Part shown: positions 8,020 to 16,639 of the stretch, piece after piece
Numbering within the stretch: position 1 is the stretch's first letter
Layout: each line of letters begins with the position of its first letter
NCBI RefSeq assembly: GCF_001905445.1
Contig: NZ_LIVQ01000005.1
Coordinates: 124,001 to 188,000, forward strand
Origin: Streptomyces sp. CB00455
Lineage (GTDB): Bacteria > Actinomycetota > Actinomycetes > Streptomycetales > Streptomycetaceae
DNA length: 64,000 nt
Direction of reading: 5' to 3'
Notes under the pieces: model-generated
The model's database searches: none
Seen by the model: the letters and a program-made list of their open reading frames with translations, nothing else
Told to the model about the DNA's origin: nothing
Program-made: the position numbers and the translations under genes

Positions 8020-8955
8020 ATGTCCGCTCCTGAGCTGATCCGCATCGTCTCCCGCAACTCCCCGATGGCCCTGGCCCAGGTGGAGCGCGTGCGCCGCGAG
8101 CTGGCCGCGCTGCATCCCCGGGTCCGTACCGAGGTCGTCCCCGTCGTCACGACCGGTGACAAGTGGATGGGCGACCTGTCCCGGGTCGAGGGGAAGGGGG
8201 CGTTCACCAAGGAGGTCGACGAGGCCCTGCTGAGCGGCGAGGCGGACCTGGCCGTCCACTGCCTCAAGGACGTCCCGTGCGACCGGCCGCTGCCCGCCGG
8301 GACGGTGTTCGCCGCGTTCCTGCGGCGCGACGACATCCGTGACGCCCTGGTCCACCCGGGTGGTCTCACCCTGGACCGGCTGCCGGCCGGGACCAGGATC
8401 GGCACCTCGTCCGTCCGGCGGGTCGCCCAGCTCGCCGCGAGCCACCCCCGGCTGGAGTGCGTACCCTTCCGCGGCAACGCCAACCGGCGCCTGGACAAGC
8501 TCGCGGCCGGCGAGGTCGACGCCGCCCTGCTGGCGGTCTCCGGCCTCGAACGCATCGGCCGCGCCGACATGATCACCGAGGTCCTGTCCACGGAGGCGAT
8601 GATGCCTCCCGTCGGCGCCGGGATCCTCGCCCTCCAGTGCCGCCAGGACGACACGCCCCTCATCGACCTCGTCAGCGGCCTCGGTCACCCGGACACCCAC
8701 CGCGAGGCGACCGCCGAACGCATGCTGCTCCACGTCCTCCAGGGGCACTGCAACAGTCCGATCGCCGCTCACGCCCGCGCCGAACGCGGGGGCGACCTCT
8801 CGCTGCGGGCCTGCGTCTTCTCCCCCGACGGCAAGACCGTCCTCAACGCGCACGAATGGGCCGGCCGCCTCGACCCCGCCACGCTGGGCACCTCGGTCGC
8901 CGTCGCCCTCCTGCGCCAGGGCGCCCGGGAACTGATCGACGGCATCCCCCACTGA
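8020..8955 (+). CDS. hemC: Porphobilinogen deaminase (hydroxymethylbilane synthase)
   Basis: 311 aa cytoplasmic enzyme that condenses four porphobilinogen molecules to hydroxymethylbilane in tetrapyrrole synthesis. Family signatures are intact: SRNSPMALAQ near the start, TTGDK, GKGAFTKEVDEALL, the catalytic Asp in LKDVP, IGTSSVRRVAQL, RGNANRRLDKL, and LQGHCNSPI with the Cys that carries the dipyrromethane cofactor. Length is normal. ATG 8020 lacks a good ribosome site; GTG 8011 is an in-frame alternative. It is alone here, without hemA, hemD or hemB; Streptomyces usually keep another hemC in the main hem cluster, so this is likely the second copy (inference). Confidence 0.92.
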   Translation: MSAPELIRIVSRNSPMALAQVERVRRELAALHPRVRTEVVPVVTTGDKWMGDLSRVEGKGAFTKEVDEALLSGEADLAVHCLKDVPCDRPLPAGTVFAAFLRRDDIRDALVHPGGLTLDRLPAGTRIGTSSVRRVAQLAASHPRLECVPFRGNANRRLDKLAAGEVDAALLAVSGLERIGRADMITEVLSTEAMMPPVGAGILALQCRQDDTPLIDLVSGLGHPDTHREATAERMLLHVLQGHCNSPIAAHARAERGGDLSLRACVFSPDGKTVLNAHEWAGRLDPATLGTSVAVALLRQGARELIDGIPH

Positions 8956-8981
8956 TCACCACGGGGAGCCGCACGGCGAAC

Positions 8982-9010
8982 GGGCCCCGACGGCGCTGCC
9001 GTCGGGGCCC
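8982..9010. terminator. Bidirectional terminator hairpin
   Basis: GGGCCCCGACGGC and GCCGTCGGGGCCC form a perfect 13-bp stem with a 3-nt GCT loop, placed between the convergent hemC and acyl-CoA dehydrogenase genes. There is no long T run, as is common in Streptomyces. Confidence 0.7.
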
Positions 9011-9027
9011 GCCGGTCCCCCGGGGCG

Positions 9028-10749
9028 TTACGGCGCCATCTCGTACGCGCCGGCCAGTGCCTCCACGCGCGCCCAGACGCGCGCCGCCCGGTCGGCGTCG
9101 GCGACCGGGCGCCGGACCGCGCCGAGCGCCCAGCTCTGCTGCTCCGCGGTCGCGGAGTCCTTGCCGTGCAGCTCGACCGCGTGCGCCGAGAAGTCGCGTA
9201 CGAGCACGGAGAACAGCTCGTCCAGCACGTCCTCGTCGAGGCCGGTCAGGCGCGCCTGCTCCAGGATCAGCTGCCCGTGCACGACCAGCGCGAACAACTG
9301 GCCGACGGCGAGCAGGAGATCGAGGTCGCGGCTCTGCTCCTCGTCCGGGGCGGCGGTCTCCACGAACTCGCACAGCGCGTCGGCCTGCTCACGGAAGCGG
9401 CCGACGTTGGGCACGGAGGCGAACGCGTCGTAGGCGGTGCGCCAGTCGTGGAACCGCACGGAACCCAGACCGCGCGCCGGTCCCTGCCGGAAGAGGAAGG
9501 CGTCGTCGGCCGCGTCGAGACGGGTCGGCACCGGCGCGTACCCGGCCGGATCCAGCAGGTGGTTGCGCATGAACTTGAGGATCAGCGCGAGGTTGACGTG
9601 GACCGTGCCCTCCAGCTTGGGCAGGCTGCGGATCTCCACGGCCGCCTGGGCGAAGTAGGTGTCCTTCTCGAAGCCCTTGGCCGCGATGACGTCCCACATC
9701 AGGTCGATGACCTTCTCGCCCTCCGTGGTCACCTTCATCTTCGTCATCGGGTTGAAGAGCAGGTAGCGGCGGTCCTCGGGCCCGGCGGAGCGGAAGTAGT
9801 CGACGGCCCGGTCGCTGAACAGCTTCATCCCGACGAGGCGGACGTAGGCGTCGGCCAGTTCCCGGCGCACGTGCGGGAAGGCGGTGACGGGGCGGCCGTA
9901 GAGGATCCGGTTGGCCGCGTGGGTGACCGCCTCGTACATCGCGTGTTCGCAGATGCCGATCGAGGCCGTGCAGAGGTTGAACTTGCCGACGTTGACGGTG
10001 TTGAGGGCCGCGTCGAAGGCGGCGCGGCCGGTGTGCAGGACGTCCTCGGCGCTCACGGGATAGTCCTCGAGGCGGAACTCGCTGACGTACTTGGACGAGT
10101 CGACGACGTTCTGCACGAGCCGGTACGCCGGGTGGCGGCTGTCGGCGGCGAAGAAGACGTAGCCGTCGGGGCCCTCGATGTCCGTGCGCCGGCCGAAGAC
10201 GGAGACGAGACCGGCGGCGTTGCCGTTGCCGATGTAGTACTTGGAACCGGTCGCCCGGAACCCGCCGTCGCCGTCGGGCTCCAGCAGCATGTCGGTGGAG
10301 TAGATGTCGGCGCCGTGGGTCTTCTCGGAGAGACCGAAGGCGAACACCTCGCCCTCGGAGAGCAGTTCGGCGGCGCGCCCGCGGGCGGTGGCGTTCTCGC
10401 TCTGCCAGACCGGTCCGAGACCGAGGATGGTGACCTGCCACGCGTACCAGTAGTCCAGGCCGTAGAAGCCGAAGATCTCGTTGAGGGCGGCGATCCGTGC
10501 GGTGTCCCAGCGCTTGTCCGGCTCCCCCTGGCCGGCGGCGGCCGGGGTGAGGAAGGTCGCGAAGAGCCCTTCCTTCGCGGAGAACGCGAGGAAGTCCGCC
10601 AGCCACGCGCGGGAGCGGTAGTCCTCGATGAGCCGGCGCTTGCCGCGGTCCTCGAACCAGTCGACGGTGGCCCGCAGCAGCCTGCGGGTCTCGGCGTCGA
10701 AGTGCGCGGGGTCGTAGGTCCGCGGGTTGAACAGCAGCGGGTCGCTCAT
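9028..10749 (-). CDS. Acyl-CoA dehydrogenase
   Basis: 573 aa FAD enzyme that would introduce a trans-2,3 double bond into an acyl-CoA. Seen: an N-terminal helical region, the beta-domain segment with FAFGLSEKTHGADIYSTDMLL and GGFRATGSKYYIGNGN (FAD/substrate-binding strand motifs), and a C-terminal helical domain with LGKFNLCTASIGICEH-like and YGRPVTAFPHVRRELADAYVR sequences. At 573 aa it is longer than the ~380-aa core family, with an added C-terminal helical part. ATG 10749 has AAAGGCGA upstream. It lies 133 bp downstream of the padR-like gene on the same strand, probably in the same repressible unit. Confidence 0.85.
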   Translation of the reverse strand: MSDPLLFNPRTYDPAHFDAETRRLLRATVDWFEDRGKRRLIEDYRSRAWLADFLAFSAKEGLFATFLTPAAAGQGEPDKRWDTARIAALNEIFGFYGLDYWYAWQVTILGLGPVWQSENATARGRAAELLSEGEVFAFGLSEKTHGADIYSTDMLLEPDGDGGFRATGSKYYIGNGNAAGLVSVFGRRTDIEGPDGYVFFAADSRHPAYRLVQNVVDSSKYVSEFRLEDYPVSAEDVLHTGRAAFDAALNTVNVGKFNLCTASIGICEHAMYEAVTHAANRILYGRPVTAFPHVRRELADAYVRLVGMKLFSDRAVDYFRSAGPEDRRYLLFNPMTKMKVTTEGEKVIDLMWDVIAAKGFEKDTYFAQAAVEIRSLPKLEGTVHVNLALILKFMRNHLLDPAGYAPVPTRLDAADDAFLFRQGPARGLGSVRFHDWRTAYDAFASVPNVGRFREQADALCEFVETAAPDEEQSRDLDLLLAVGQLFALVVHGQLILEQARLTGLDEDVLDELFSVLVRDFSAHAVELHGKDSATAEQQSWALGAVRRPVADADRAARVWARVEALAGAYEMAP

Positions 10750-10882
10750 GGGTGTTCGCCTTTCGGGTCGAAGGGTGGGGTACGGGCCGGGTCGGCCGGC
10801 GGCCCGGCCGGACGGTGGCAACTCGGCTACGGCAGCGGCGGGTTGGGCGTTGCCGCTTCACCGGGCCCTGCCGCCGTACGGT

Positions 10883-11437
10883 TCAGGTCCCGGCGAGCCG
10901 GTGGAGGGTGTCGAGTACGTCCTGGAGCCAGGCGAGCGTCATCCGCTCGTAGGCGATCCCGCCGCGCAGCACGACGTGCTGCAGCTCCCGCCCGGCATCG
11001 CGGCCGCCGGGGGCGTCCGGGCCGGTGAAGTCGCGCAGCTCCCCCGCGAGGTAGTGCGTGAGCCGGTCGCCGTGCGCCTGGTGGTGCCGCTCGACCTCGC
11101 TGATCAGGGCGGCCGGGTCGTCGAAGGCCGCGCCGCGGATCTTGACCGCGAGCTCGTGCCGCAGGCTCTCGGGCTGGATCGGCTCCTGGAGCCAGGCGAA
11201 GAGGGCGTCGCGGCCGGGCGGGGCGACGGAGTACTCCTTCTTGTCCGGGCGCGCCTGCTGGGGCACTTCCCGGACGTCGAGCCAGCCGTCGCCCTCCATG
11301 CGCTTGAGGACGCGGTAGATCTGCTGGTGGGTGGCGGTCCAGAAGTAGCCGATGGACCGGTCGAACCGGCGCGCCAGTTCATAGCCGGAACCCGGCTTCT
11401 CCAGCAGGGAGACGAGGATCGCGTGCTCGAGCGCCAT
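10883..11437 (-). CDS. PadR-family transcriptional repressor
   Basis: 184 aa. N-terminal winged helix (residues 1-80: MALEHAILVSLLEKPGSGYELARRF...WTATHQQIYRVLKRMEGDGWL), then the C-terminal dimerisation helices typical of the longer PadR/Vir group. PadR proteins bind DNA as dimers and usually release it with a small phenolic or toxic ligand. A perfect 22-bp inverted repeat lies 11 bp upstream of the start (11449-11470), arguing for autoregulation, and the acyl-CoA dehydrogenase is the obvious co-regulated target. Confidence 0.9.
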   Translation of the reverse strand: MALEHAILVSLLEKPGSGYELARRFDRSIGYFWTATHQQIYRVLKRMEGDGWLDVREVPQQARPDKKEYSVAPPGRDALFAWLQEPIQPESLRHELAVKIRGAAFDDPAALISEVERHHQAHGDRLTHYLAGELRDFTGPDAPGGRDAGRELQHVVLRGGIAYERMTLAWLQDVLDTLHRLAGT

Positions 11438-11448
11438 GCCCCGATCTT

Positions 11449-11470
11449 TCTATGCAACTCGTTGCATAGA
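11449..11470. promoter_or_regulatory. Probable PadR operator
   Basis: Arms TCTATGCAAC and GTTGCATAGA are perfect inverted copies separated by 2 nt. The ATGCAA..TTGCAT core resembles the ATGnnn/nnnCAT layout of PadR-type sites, and it ends 11 bp before the padR-like ATG, where it would cover the promoter -10 or the mRNA start. Confidence 0.75.
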
Positions 11471-11499
11471 CAAGCGCCGCCGCCCCGGTGAGACACGGC

Positions 11500-12414
11500 T
11501 CACGCCGGACCGGCCCCCGGGCGGCCGGCGGCGAGGGCGGCGGCGAGGGCGGGCGGGCGCCGCACCGCCGGCGGCGCCAGGGCCTGGAGCCGGACCAGGC
11601 GGGCCCGGGTCTCCTCGTCCACCGGCACGTACGTCACCAGTCGCGAACCCGCCGCCGGGCCCAGCCACAGGTTCGTGTGTTCCAGGTGCAGCAGCCCGAC
11701 GTGGGCGTTGCGGATGTACTTCGTCTTCCCGCCCTGGCCGATGACCTCGTGCCGGGCCCACACCTCCCGGAATTCGGCCGATGCCCCCTCCAGCCGGGCC
11801 AGCAGCGTCTTCCAGGCGGGCTCGGCCAGGTGCTCGGCCATGGAGCCGCGGAACTTGGCCGCCATCATCCGGTTCGCCTCGGGCAGGTCGACGACGGCCG
11901 CCCGCCAGTCCGCGTCCGTGAACGCCAGCCACATGCAGTTGCGGTCCTCGGGGGGCAGGCGGTCGAGGTCGCAGAGCAGCCGCCCGTACGTCGTGTTGTA
12001 GGCGAGGATGTCGTACCGGCTGTTCTGGATGCAGGCCGGCACCGGGTCCAGCTGGTCCAGCATGGCCCGCAGCGCCGGGGTCACGCTCGGGCAGGGGGCG
12101 TGCGGCGACGGGTCGGGGCTGCCGGCCAGGGCGAAGAGGTGGGCGCGCTCGCTCACGTCCAGCAGCAGGGCCCGTGCCAGGGCGTCCAGGACCTGCGACG
12201 ACACCTGGATCTCGCGCGCCTGCTCCAGCCAGGTGTACCAGGTGACGCCGACGGCCGAGAGCTGCGCGACCTCCTCGCGGCGCAGCCCGGGGGTGCGTCG
12301 GCGGGGCCCGCGGACGAGGCCGACCTGCTCGGGTGTGATCCGCTCACGACGGCTGCGCAGGAAGTCGGCGAGCTCGTGCCGGCGGACATCGGCCTCCGGG
12401 GCCACAGTGGTCAT
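11500..12414 (-). CDS. XRE-family regulator with MmyB-like ligand domain
   Basis: 304 aa. Residues ~12-90 hold the helix-turn-helix: LADFLRSRRERITPEQVGL, GRRRTPGLRREEVAQLSAVGVTWYTWLEQ, then VSSQVLDALARALLLDVSERAHLF. Residues ~105-280 form the MmyB/PAS-like domain (PVPACIQNSRYDILAYNTTYGRLL, LGPAAGSRLVTYVPVDEET), which in relatives binds a fatty-acid-like ligand. ATG 12414. It is divergent from an MFS exporter; two CTGGTACCAG palindromes lie in the gap, so it probably represses that exporter. Confidence 0.88.
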   Translation of the reverse strand: MTTVAPEADVRRHELADFLRSRRERITPEQVGLVRGPRRRTPGLRREEVAQLSAVGVTWYTWLEQAREIQVSSQVLDALARALLLDVSERAHLFALAGSPDPSPHAPCPSVTPALRAMLDQLDPVPACIQNSRYDILAYNTTYGRLLCDLDRLPPEDRNCMWLAFTDADWRAAVVDLPEANRMMAAKFRGSMAEHLAEPAWKTLLARLEGASAEFREVWARHEVIGQGGKTKYIRNAHVGLLHLEHTNLWLGPAAGSRLVTYVPVDEETRARLVRLQALAPPAVRRPPALAAALAAGRPGAGPA

Positions 12415-12456
12415 GCGTCCAGGGTGCCGCAGTGCCCAGCCGGTTGCCAGGTAGTG

Positions 12457-12488
12457 CTGGTACCAGGATGAGCAGACTCTGGTACCAG
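12457..12488. promoter_or_regulatory. Twin palindromic operator between XRE regulator and MFS gene
   Basis: The 10-bp perfect palindrome CTGGTACCAG occurs at 12457-12466 and again at 12479-12488, start to start 22 bp (two helical turns), in the divergent promoter region. This spacing fits two dimers bound side by side. The related regulator at 48067 has a similar GGTACC-centred site. Confidence 0.7.
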
Positions 12489-12515
12489 GCTGGGGGACGG
12501 AGGATCGTCGTCCTG

Positions 12516-13988
12516 GTGAGCGAAGCAACCCTGCGCAAGTCCCCGTCGTCATCCCAGTCGTCATCCCCGTCGCCGTTGCCCCCGTCCGTCCCCGCCGCCC
12601 GCCACGGAGCGGCACTGGGCCCCCTCGGCCTGTTCACGGTGCTGCTGGGCGCCGCCCTCCCCCTGATCGACTTCTTCATCGTCAACGTCGCGCTGCCCAC
12701 CATCGACCACGACCTCGCGGCCGGACCCGCCGTGCTCGAACTGATCGTCGGCGGGTACGGCGTCTCGTACGCCGTGCTCCTCGTCCTCGGCGGCCGTCTC
12801 GGCGACACGGCCGGCCGCCGCCGGCTCTTCCTGACCGGCATGGCAGCCTTCGGCCTCACTTCGCTCGCCTGCGGGCTGGCCCCCACCGCCTGGACCCTGG
12901 TCGGCGCGCGGGTGGCGCAGGGAGCCGCGGCGGCGCTTATGCTGCCGCAGGTGCTCGCCACCATCCAGGCCACGACGCAGGGACCGCGCCGGGCCCGGGC
13001 GATGAGCCTCTACGGTGCGACCGCCGGGCTGTCCATGGTCGCCGGGCAGATCCTGGGCGGGGTGCTGGTCGCCGCCGACGTGGCGGGCTCCGGCTGGCGC
13101 TCGGTCTTCCTCGTGAACGTGCCGGTGGTGCTCCTCGGCCTGGTGCTGGCCGTGCGCGCCGTCCCCGAGACGCGTTCGGACCGCCCGGCGTCGGTCGACG
13201 TACCGGGGACCCTGCTGCTCGCACTGTCGCTGGTCTCGCTGCTGCTGCCGCTGACGGAGGGCAGGGCGACGGGCTGGCCCTTGTGGACGTGGGTGTCGCT
13301 CGGGGTCTTCCCGTTCGCCGCGACCGCCTTCTACCGCACCGAGCGCCGCGCGGACCGCCTGGGGCGCACCCCGCTGGTGCCGCCGAGCCTGCTGCGGCTG
13401 GAGTCGTTGCGGCGCGGCCTGGTGATGGTCGTGCCGTTCTCGATCGGCTTCAGCGGATTCATGTTCGTGGTGGCGGTGGCTCTGCAACAGGGCCTGCGCA
13501 TGGGGCCGGTGGCCGCGGGGCTGGCTCTGGTGCCGATGGCCGTGGCGTTCTTCGCGGCCTCCCTGGCCGGGCCGCGGCTGGTCGGCCGCTTCGGCAGCCG
13601 GGTCGTCACGGCGGGCGGGGTCCTTCAGGCGGTGGGCATCTGCCTGATCCTGTCGGCCGTCCTGCGCGGCTGGCCGGACCTCGGGCTCGCCGCGCTCGCG
13701 CCCGGCGTCGCCGTCGCGGGTCTCGGCCAGGGCCTGCAACTGCCGGTGCTGATGCGCCTGATGCTGTCGGACGTGCCGGCCGACCGGGCCGGGGTGGGCG
13801 GCGGGGTCATGGTCACCACCCAGCAGTCGGCGCTCGCGCTGGGCGTCGCGACCCTGGGCAGCCTCTTCCTCGCGATGGTGCCGGCGACGGGCATGCGCGA
13901 CGCCCTGGCCGCGACCCTGCTGGTGCAGCTGGCCATGATCGCACTGACGGCCCTCCTCAGCCTGCGGCTGCCCCGCCTCGTACGGTGA
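12516..13988 (+). CDS. MFS drug exporter (DHA2-like, 14 TM)
   Basis: 490 aa from GTG 12516 (GGAGG at about 12499-12503); the frame is open further upstream with ATGs at 12432 and 12468 that lack ribosome sites, and 12468 would fall inside the operator. Many hydrophobic segments, with motif A-like GGRLGDTAGRRRLF after TM2, D-F-F-I-V-N-V-A-L-P in TM1 and motif C-like GxxGxxxGG (MVAGQILGGVLVAAD), as in proton-driven multidrug exporters. Substrate unknown. Divergent from the XRE regulator, which probably controls it. Confidence 0.85.
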   Translation: MSEATLRKSPSSSQSSSPSPLPPSVPAARHGAALGPLGLFTVLLGAALPLIDFFIVNVALPTIDHDLAAGPAVLELIVGGYGVSYAVLLVLGGRLGDTAGRRRLFLTGMAAFGLTSLACGLAPTAWTLVGARVAQGAAAALMLPQVLATIQATTQGPRRARAMSLYGATAGLSMVAGQILGGVLVAADVAGSGWRSVFLVNVPVVLLGLVLAVRAVPETRSDRPASVDVPGTLLLALSLVSLLLPLTEGRATGWPLWTWVSLGVFPFAATAFYRTERRADRLGRTPLVPPSLLRLESLRRGLVMVVPFSIGFSGFMFVVAVALQQGLRMGPVAAGLALVPMAVAFFAASLAGPRLVGRFGSRVVTAGGVLQAVGICLILSAVLRGWPDLGLAALAPGVAVAGLGQGLQLPVLMRLMLSDVPADRAGVGGGVMVTTQQSALALGVATLGSLFLAMVPATGMRDALAATLLVQLAMIALTALLSLRLPRLVR

Positions 13989-14142
13989 ACCGGGCGCGGG
14001 ACGGGCGCCGAGCAGGCCGGGGCTGACCGGACCGGCTCGCCGCGGCCCCCGCCGAGTGGGCGGCCGAAGGCCTGCCCGGACGACACGGTCCGCAGGCCGC
14101 CGGCCTGTTCGGCGCGCGGCGCCCGCTCGCGTCGAGCGGATC

Positions 14143-14169
14143 GCCGGGCCCGGTGGTCCCGGGCCCGGC
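14143..14169. terminator. Hairpin between convergent MFS and gdhA genes
   Basis: GCCGGGCCCGG (14143-14153) pairs perfectly with CCGGGCCCGGC (14159-14169) around a 5-nt loop. It sits in the 200-bp gap between converging genes, so it can stop transcription from both sides. Confidence 0.55.
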
Positions 14170-14188
14170 CTGACCGGCAGGGCATCCC

Positions 14189-15538
14189 TCAGATGATCCC
14201 CTGCGCGAGCATCGCGTCGGCGACCCGCTCGAAACCGGCGATGTTGGCGCCGGTGACGTAGTCGCCGGGGGCCCCGTACCGTTCGGCCGTCTCGTGCGCC
14301 ACCGCGTGGATCGCGCGCATGATGCCCGCGAGTTCCTCTTCGACGCGGGCGGCCGGCCAGGCCACCCGGCCCGCGTTCTGGGCCATTTCGAGGGCGCTGA
14401 CCGCGACGCCGCCTGCGTTGGCGGCCTTGCCGGGTCCGAAAGCGACCCCGGCCGCCTGGAAGATGTGGACGGCCTCGGGGGTGGTGGGCATGTTGGCGCC
14501 CTCGGAGACCGCCTTGATGCCGTTCTCGATGAGCGTGCGGGCGTCCTGTGCGCCGAGTTCGTTCTGCGTCGCCGACGGGAAGGCCACGTCGGCCGGGACC
14601 TCCCAGACCCGGCCGCCGGGCACGTACCGGGCGGACGGCCCGCGCCGCGCCGCGTACTCGCTGACCCGTCCGCGCTCGACTTCCTTGATCTGCCGCAGCA
14701 GCGCGAGGTCGATGCCTTTCTCGTCGACCACGTAGCCCTGGGAGTCCGAGCACGTCAGCGGGTTGGCGCCGAGCTGCTGGAGCTTTTCGATCGTGTAAAT
14801 GGCGACGTTCCCGGAGCCGGAGACCACGGCGCCGAGGCCGTCCAGCGACTCGCCCCGGACCGCCAGCATTTCGGCGGCGAACAGCACGCTGCCGTAGCCG
14901 GTGGCCTCGGGCCGGATGGCCGAACCGCCCCAGCCGCTGCCCTTGCCGGTCAGGACCCCGGCCTCCCAGCGGTTGGTGATCCGCCGGTACTGGCCGAACA
15001 GGTAGCCGATCTCACGGCCTCCGACGCCGATGTCACCGGCCGGTACGTCCGTGTGCTCGCCGATGTGCCGGTGCAGCTCGGTCATGAAGGACTGGCAGAA
15101 GCGCATGACCTCGGCGCTGGACTTGCCGTGCGGGTCGAAGTCGCTGCCGCCCTTGCCGCCGCCGATGCCCAGGCCGGTCAGGGCGTTCTTGAAGATCTGC
15201 TCGAAGCCGAGGAACTTGACCACGCCGATGTCCACGGACGGGTGGAAGCGAAGGCCGCCCTTGTACGGTCCGAGGGCGCTGTTGAACTCCACGCGGTAAC
15301 CGCGGTTGACGTGCACCCGGCCGCGGTCGTCCGTCCACGGCACCCGGAAGATGATCTGCCGTTCGGGTTCCAGGAGTCGCTCGACGATCCCGGCCTCGGC
15401 GTACTCGGGGTGCGCGGCGAGGACCGGCGCCAGGGTGTCCAGCACTTCCCGTACGGCCTGGTGGAACTCGGGCTGCGCGGGGTTGCGGCGCTCGATGTCG
15501 TCCCGCAGTGCGTCCAGCCTGTCCTTCGCGACGGTCAC
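14189..15538 (-). CDS. gdhA: NADP-specific glutamate dehydrogenase
   Basis: 449 aa, the usual size for the hexameric family I enzyme that makes glutamate from 2-oxoglutarate, ammonia and NADPH. Signatures: NRGYRVEFNSALGPYKGGLRFHPSV (substrate site with Lys), GGGKGGSDFDPHGKS with the catalytic Lys, the nucleotide-binding VSGSGNVAIYTIEKL, and the C-terminal YGAPGDYVTGANIAGFERVADAM. All key residues are present. GTG 15538 is preceded by AGAGGAA. Single gene, divergent from the M15 peptidase at 15693 with a 154-bp shared promoter region. Confidence 0.95.
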   Translation of the reverse strand: MTVAKDRLDALRDDIERRNPAQPEFHQAVREVLDTLAPVLAAHPEYAEAGIVERLLEPERQIIFRVPWTDDRGRVHVNRGYRVEFNSALGPYKGGLRFHPSVDIGVVKFLGFEQIFKNALTGLGIGGGKGGSDFDPHGKSSAEVMRFCQSFMTELHRHIGEHTDVPAGDIGVGGREIGYLFGQYRRITNRWEAGVLTGKGSGWGGSAIRPEATGYGSVLFAAEMLAVRGESLDGLGAVVSGSGNVAIYTIEKLQQLGANPLTCSDSQGYVVDEKGIDLALLRQIKEVERGRVSEYAARRGPSARYVPGGRVWEVPADVAFPSATQNELGAQDARTLIENGIKAVSEGANMPTTPEAVHIFQAAGVAFGPGKAANAGGVAVSALEMAQNAGRVAWPAARVEEELAGIMRAIHAVAHETAERYGAPGDYVTGANIAGFERVADAMLAQGII

Positions 15539-15692
15539 GGTGTGTTCCTCTCGGATGCGGACGGTGAGGGCGTGCGGGCCCAGCCGGGAGCGTACCGCGC
15601 GGCCCCGCCTCCCGGGCAGGGGTGTCCAGCGGATGTCCAGCCCCGCTCCGGGCCGACGGGCTCGTTGACCCGGACGGTCGTACGGTGATTCA

Positions 15693-16373
15693 GTGCGCCC
15701 TCACTTCGCAGCCGTCGCGGCGACCGCGGTGTTGTGCACGGCCGCCGTCTCCTGCGCCGCGGACCCGCGCGCGGCGGGCCTGCGGGCACTGCCGCAGCGG
15801 CCTGTGGCCGCGCTGTCCGCGCAGGTCGGCGCCGTTCCCCCGGACAAGCTGGGGGCCAGCTACCGTCCCGGTTGTCCGGTGGGGCCGGGGGAGCTGAGAC
15901 TGGTCCGGATGAACCACTGGGGGTTCGACGGCAAGGTCCACCGCGGTGAGCTGATCGTCCACCGGGATGCGGTCGAGCCCGTACTGGACGCCTTCGGCGC
16001 GGCCTTCGAAGCCCGCTTCCCGATCCGCAGGATGCGGGTGACGGCCGTGTACGGGGGCAGTGATGCCCGCGCCATGGCCGACGACAACACCTCGGCCTTC
16101 AACTGCCGGCCGGTGACCGGCGATCCCGGGCGGCTGTCGCGGCACGCCTACGGGGACGCCGTGGACATCAACCCGGTCGAGAACCCGTACGTGGACGTCC
16201 GCGGCACCGCCCATCCCGCGAACGGGCACGCCCACCTCGACCGCACCCCGGCCGGCCCGGGGACGATCCGGTCCGGGGACCTTGTCACCTCGGCGTTCCG
16301 CGCGGCCGGCTGGTACTGGGGCGGCCGCTGGAGCAACCCGGACTACCAGCACTTCTCCGCCACCGGCGGCTGA
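15693..16373 (+). CDS. Lipoprotein M15-family D-Ala-D-Ala carboxypeptidase-like
   Basis: 226 aa. N-terminal signal with a lipobox-like A-A-V-S-C (Cys 21), then an M15 peptidase domain. Zinc-binding and catalytic motifs: S-R-H-A-Y-G-D-A-V-D-I-N-P (about 150-162; SxHxxGxAxD) and the C-terminal DYQHFS supplying the third His. It would cut D-Ala-D-Ala or cross-bridge peptides in the cell wall on the outer membrane face. GTG 15693. The 3' neighbour is an MFS gene 267 bp away. Confidence 0.85.
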   Translation: MRPHFAAVAATAVLCTAAVSCAADPRAAGLRALPQRPVAALSAQVGAVPPDKLGASYRPGCPVGPGELRLVRMNHWGFDGKVHRGELIVHRDAVEPVLDAFGAAFEARFPIRRMRVTAVYGGSDARAMADDNTSAFNCRPVTGDPGRLSRHAYGDAVDINPVENPYVDVRGTAHPANGHAHLDRTPAGPGTIRSGDLVTSAFRAAGWYWGGRWSNPDYQHFSATGG

Positions 16374-16639
16374 GAGCCCTCCCGTCGGTCGTCCGCCGGC
16401 CGGGCCGCCACCAGCAGCAGCACCTCCGACGCCGCGATCACACCGGCGACCGCGGGATCAATTCGATTGCAGTGGTCACGTTTCCGGCTGATCCTTGGCC
16501 CACTCGACGGGCAGGGGGAGGGCGACGTGGGGCTGATTGCGTTCCCGGGTGACGCAGGTGCGAGCGGTCGGGACGTCGTCTGGTCCTGCGAGAGCACCTC
16601 AATGGCGCCCGGCGGCCGGCGTTCGGGAGCATCCTGCTC

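Noticed and set aside
9166..11028. Very long + strand open frame opposite the acyl-CoA dehydrogenase and PadR genes
   Set aside because: Reading-frame openness is a by-product of high GC codon bias; the protein lacks any domain and starts inside the antisense gene without a ribosome site.
12561..14753. 730-codon minus-strand frame across MFS and gdhA
   Set aside because: Arg/Gly/Pro-dominated, no domain, and overlaps two strongly identified genes.
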